Assembly (NCBI GenBank): GCA_019638625.1
Contig: JAHBTK010000004.1
Span: 558,001-622,000 of the forward strand
Direction: 5' to 3'
DNA: 64,000 nucleotides
Origin: Chitinophagaceae bacterium
GTDB lineage: Bacteria > Bacteroidota > Bacteroidia > Chitinophagales > Chitinophagaceae
The notes below the pieces were generated by a model, which did no database searches, was not told the DNA's origin, and saw only the letters and a list, made by a program, of their open reading frames with translations. Of the stretch, positions 62,833 through 64,000 are shown in pieces (within the stretch, counting starts at the first letter, position 1; every line of letters begins with the position of its first letter). The position numbers and the translations under genes were made by a program.

Positions 62833-63666
62833 ATGAGCAGTATAGCAGCATTTAATGCGTTTACAAGAGACCTGGATGAACAGGATACCCGCATGCCGGT
62901 TTTGTTTGTGGGGCATGGCTCACCGATGAACGGTATAGAGCAGAACGAGTTCAGCAGCTACTGGCAGAAGCTGGGGAAAGAACTGCCGGTACCAAAAGCG
63001 GTGCTGGTGGTATCCGCCCACTGGCTTACCAGGGGTACCCATATCACCGCTATGGATCCGCCTAAGACCATTCATGACTTTGGCGGGTTTCCGAACGAAT
63101 TGTACGAGGTGCAATATCCTGCCCCCGGCGATCCGTTACTGGCGTCTGAGACGAAAGAACTGGTAAAATCAACCGATATCGGACTGGACCATGACTGGGG
63201 ATTGGATCACGGGGCCTGGACGGTGGTAAAATGGATGTATCCTGACGCGACTATTCCGGTACTGCAGTTGAGCATCGATTACAGCAAACCGGCGGAATAC
63301 CACTATAATCTTGCTAAAGAACTGGTGGCTCTTCGTAAAAAAGGCGTACTGATCATCGGGAGCGGTAATATGGTGCACAACCTGCGGATGATTGCCTGGG
63401 ACAAGTTTGATGTGCCCAACTATGGCTATGATTGGGCAATAGAAATGCACGAGCTTTTCAAGAATAAAATATCAGACCGGGACGATAAGGCTTTGATCAA
63501 CTATGGATCGTTGAGTAAATCTGCCAGCCTGGCCATCCCGACACCCGATCATTACTTCCCGTTGATGTACACGCTTGGATTGAAAGACCGAAAGGATGAT
63601 ATCTCCTTTTTCAATGATAAGCTGGTAGCAGGGTCTTTGAACATGACTTCCGTGAAGTTTGGGTAA
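62833..63666 (+). CDS. ygiD: DODA-type extradiol ring-cleavage dioxygenase (YgiD-like)
   Basis: The 277-residue protein matches YgiD / 4,5-DOPA extradiol dioxygenase: MPVLFVGHGSPMN with the first metal His, VVSAHWLTRG with the second, DWGLDHGAWTVV and the last IIGSGNMVHNLR. The E. coli relative cleaves DOPA, but its physiological substrate is uncertain. The N-terminal SSIAAFNAFTRDLDEQD extension is typical of Bacteroidota members. Confidence 0.9.
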   Translation: MSSIAAFNAFTRDLDEQDTRMPVLFVGHGSPMNGIEQNEFSSYWQKLGKELPVPKAVLVVSAHWLTRGTHITAMDPPKTIHDFGGFPNELYEVQYPAPGDPLLASETKELVKSTDIGLDHDWGLDHGAWTVVKWMYPDATIPVLQLSIDYSKPAEYHYNLAKELVALRKKGVLIIGSGNMVHNLRMIAWDKFDVPNYGYDWAIEMHELFKNKISDRDDKALINYGSLSKSASLAIPTPDHYFPLMYTLGLKDRKDDISFFNDKLVAGSLNMTSVKFG

Positions 63667-63694
63667 AATGGTAAGAGAGTTAGCTTGTAATATA

Positions 63695-63748
63695 TCCATC
63701 TTACAGTCTTACGGTCTTGCAATCTTCCAATCTTACCGGTCTTACAAT
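63695..63748. repeat. Word-run repeat (cttac / gtctt words)
   Basis: Reiterated words catcttac, agtcttac, ggtcttgc, aatcttcc, aatcttac and ggtcttac fill the gap between convergent genes. It is of the same type, in the opposite orientation, as the run at 52625-52725. Confidence 0.6.
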
Positions 63749-63751
63749 ACA

Positions 63752-64000
63752 TTACCCCTCCGCCTCCGGCTTTTTTTCAAATATCAGCCTGCCCAGCAGG
63801 GCGCCGCTCAATGCCGCGAAACCGGCTACCAATGCACCGCTCAATGCAGTAACGCCAATCAGTAACGCGGGACTGTCCTTTTGCAGCACAAGCTGTGATA
63901 ATTTATGAGCAAGTATATCGTTGTTGGCGCTACTGATGTACCAGGCAAGTCCGCCCCATAATAACAGTATGGAAACGAACCCTGAGACAAACGCCCAAAC
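63752..64000 (-). CDS. Small membrane protein, C-terminal part (partial at window edge)
   Basis: The frame runs open to the window end and codes 82 residues. There are two hydrophobic segments (FVSGFVSILLLWGGLAWYIS and SPALLIGVTALSGALVAGF) and a polar end GRLIFEKKPEAEG. The start lies outside the window, so the full family cannot be named. It converges with the dioxygenase gene, with the word-run repeat between. Confidence 0.7.
   Translation of the reverse strand, partial: VWAFVSGFVSILLLWGGLAWYISSANNDILAHKLSQLVLQKDSPALLIGVTALSGALVAGFAALSGALLGRLIFEKKPEAEG

Noticed and set aside
1..64000. CRISPR array or restriction system
   Set aside because: No regularly spaced identical repeats, and no cas, methylase-restriction or other known defence gene set was found; the single DUF559 domain is a fusion, not a restriction system.

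Overview
The window looks like chromosome of a Bacteroidota species, most likely Chitinophagaceae. This is inferred from TAnnTTTG-type promoter elements, the near absence of Shine-Dalgarno sequences, a TonB receptor paired with a DUF4249 lipoprotein, many SPII lipoproteins, families such as DUF4199, DUF4251 and DUF3109, and a metH split into two genes. No rRNA, tRNA, CRISPR array, transposase or integrase gene was found.

Layout. 0-7.7 kb: split metH (homocysteine domain cut by the window edge, then the B12 part), an FAD oxidoreductase, anmK and a membrane-anchored SRPBCC/GyrI-like protein. 8-10.8 kb: translation operon rplM-rpsI-rpsB-tsf closed by a strong terminator. 10.9-18.6 kb: an M28 peptidase, katG, an AAC(3)-like acetyltransferase with a nitrilase-family amidase, then a SirB1-like protein, a DUF4258 protein and PlsC. 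19.0-25.5 kb: an AT-rich accessory block of small + strand genes (DUF4375/DMP19, a frameshifted gene, FkbM methyltransferase, DUF1772, Crp regulator with lipoprotein and membrane protein, thioesterase). They are separated by long imperfect inverted-repeat sites resembling integron attC sites. This reads as a cassette array without an integrase (CALIN-like) and is the main accessory feature. 25.7-46 kb: cutC, lipoproteins, an FGE-like protein, a TonB/DUF4249 pair, EamA exporter, polysaccharide deacetylase, DUF3109, TlpA-like thioredoxin, murB, two oxidoreductases, a DUF4412-like protein, an ABC exporter and truB. 46-49 kb: mtaB plus an envelope sugar operon gmhA-hddC-like-kdsA. 49-64 kb: a DUF4105 protein, MFS transporter, deoxynucleoside kinase, folK, sppA, ABC-2 permease, a sensor kinase lacking its phospho-acceptor histidine, ppc, an M20 dipeptidase, a DODA-type dioxygenase and the end of a membrane protein.

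Three observations stand out. (1) The attC-like cassette array at 19.1-24.95 kb. (2) A DUF559 nuclease-like domain of about 168 residues, with the hairpin repeats that flank it, inserted in frame in the reactivation domain of MetH; a related hairpin repeat lies in the spacer between the two metH genes. (3) A histidine kinase with Lys at the phospho-acceptor position. Several short palindromic or terminal-inverted-repeat elements also lie in intergenic gaps (653-850, 38179-38540, 50499-50547, 56193-56257).
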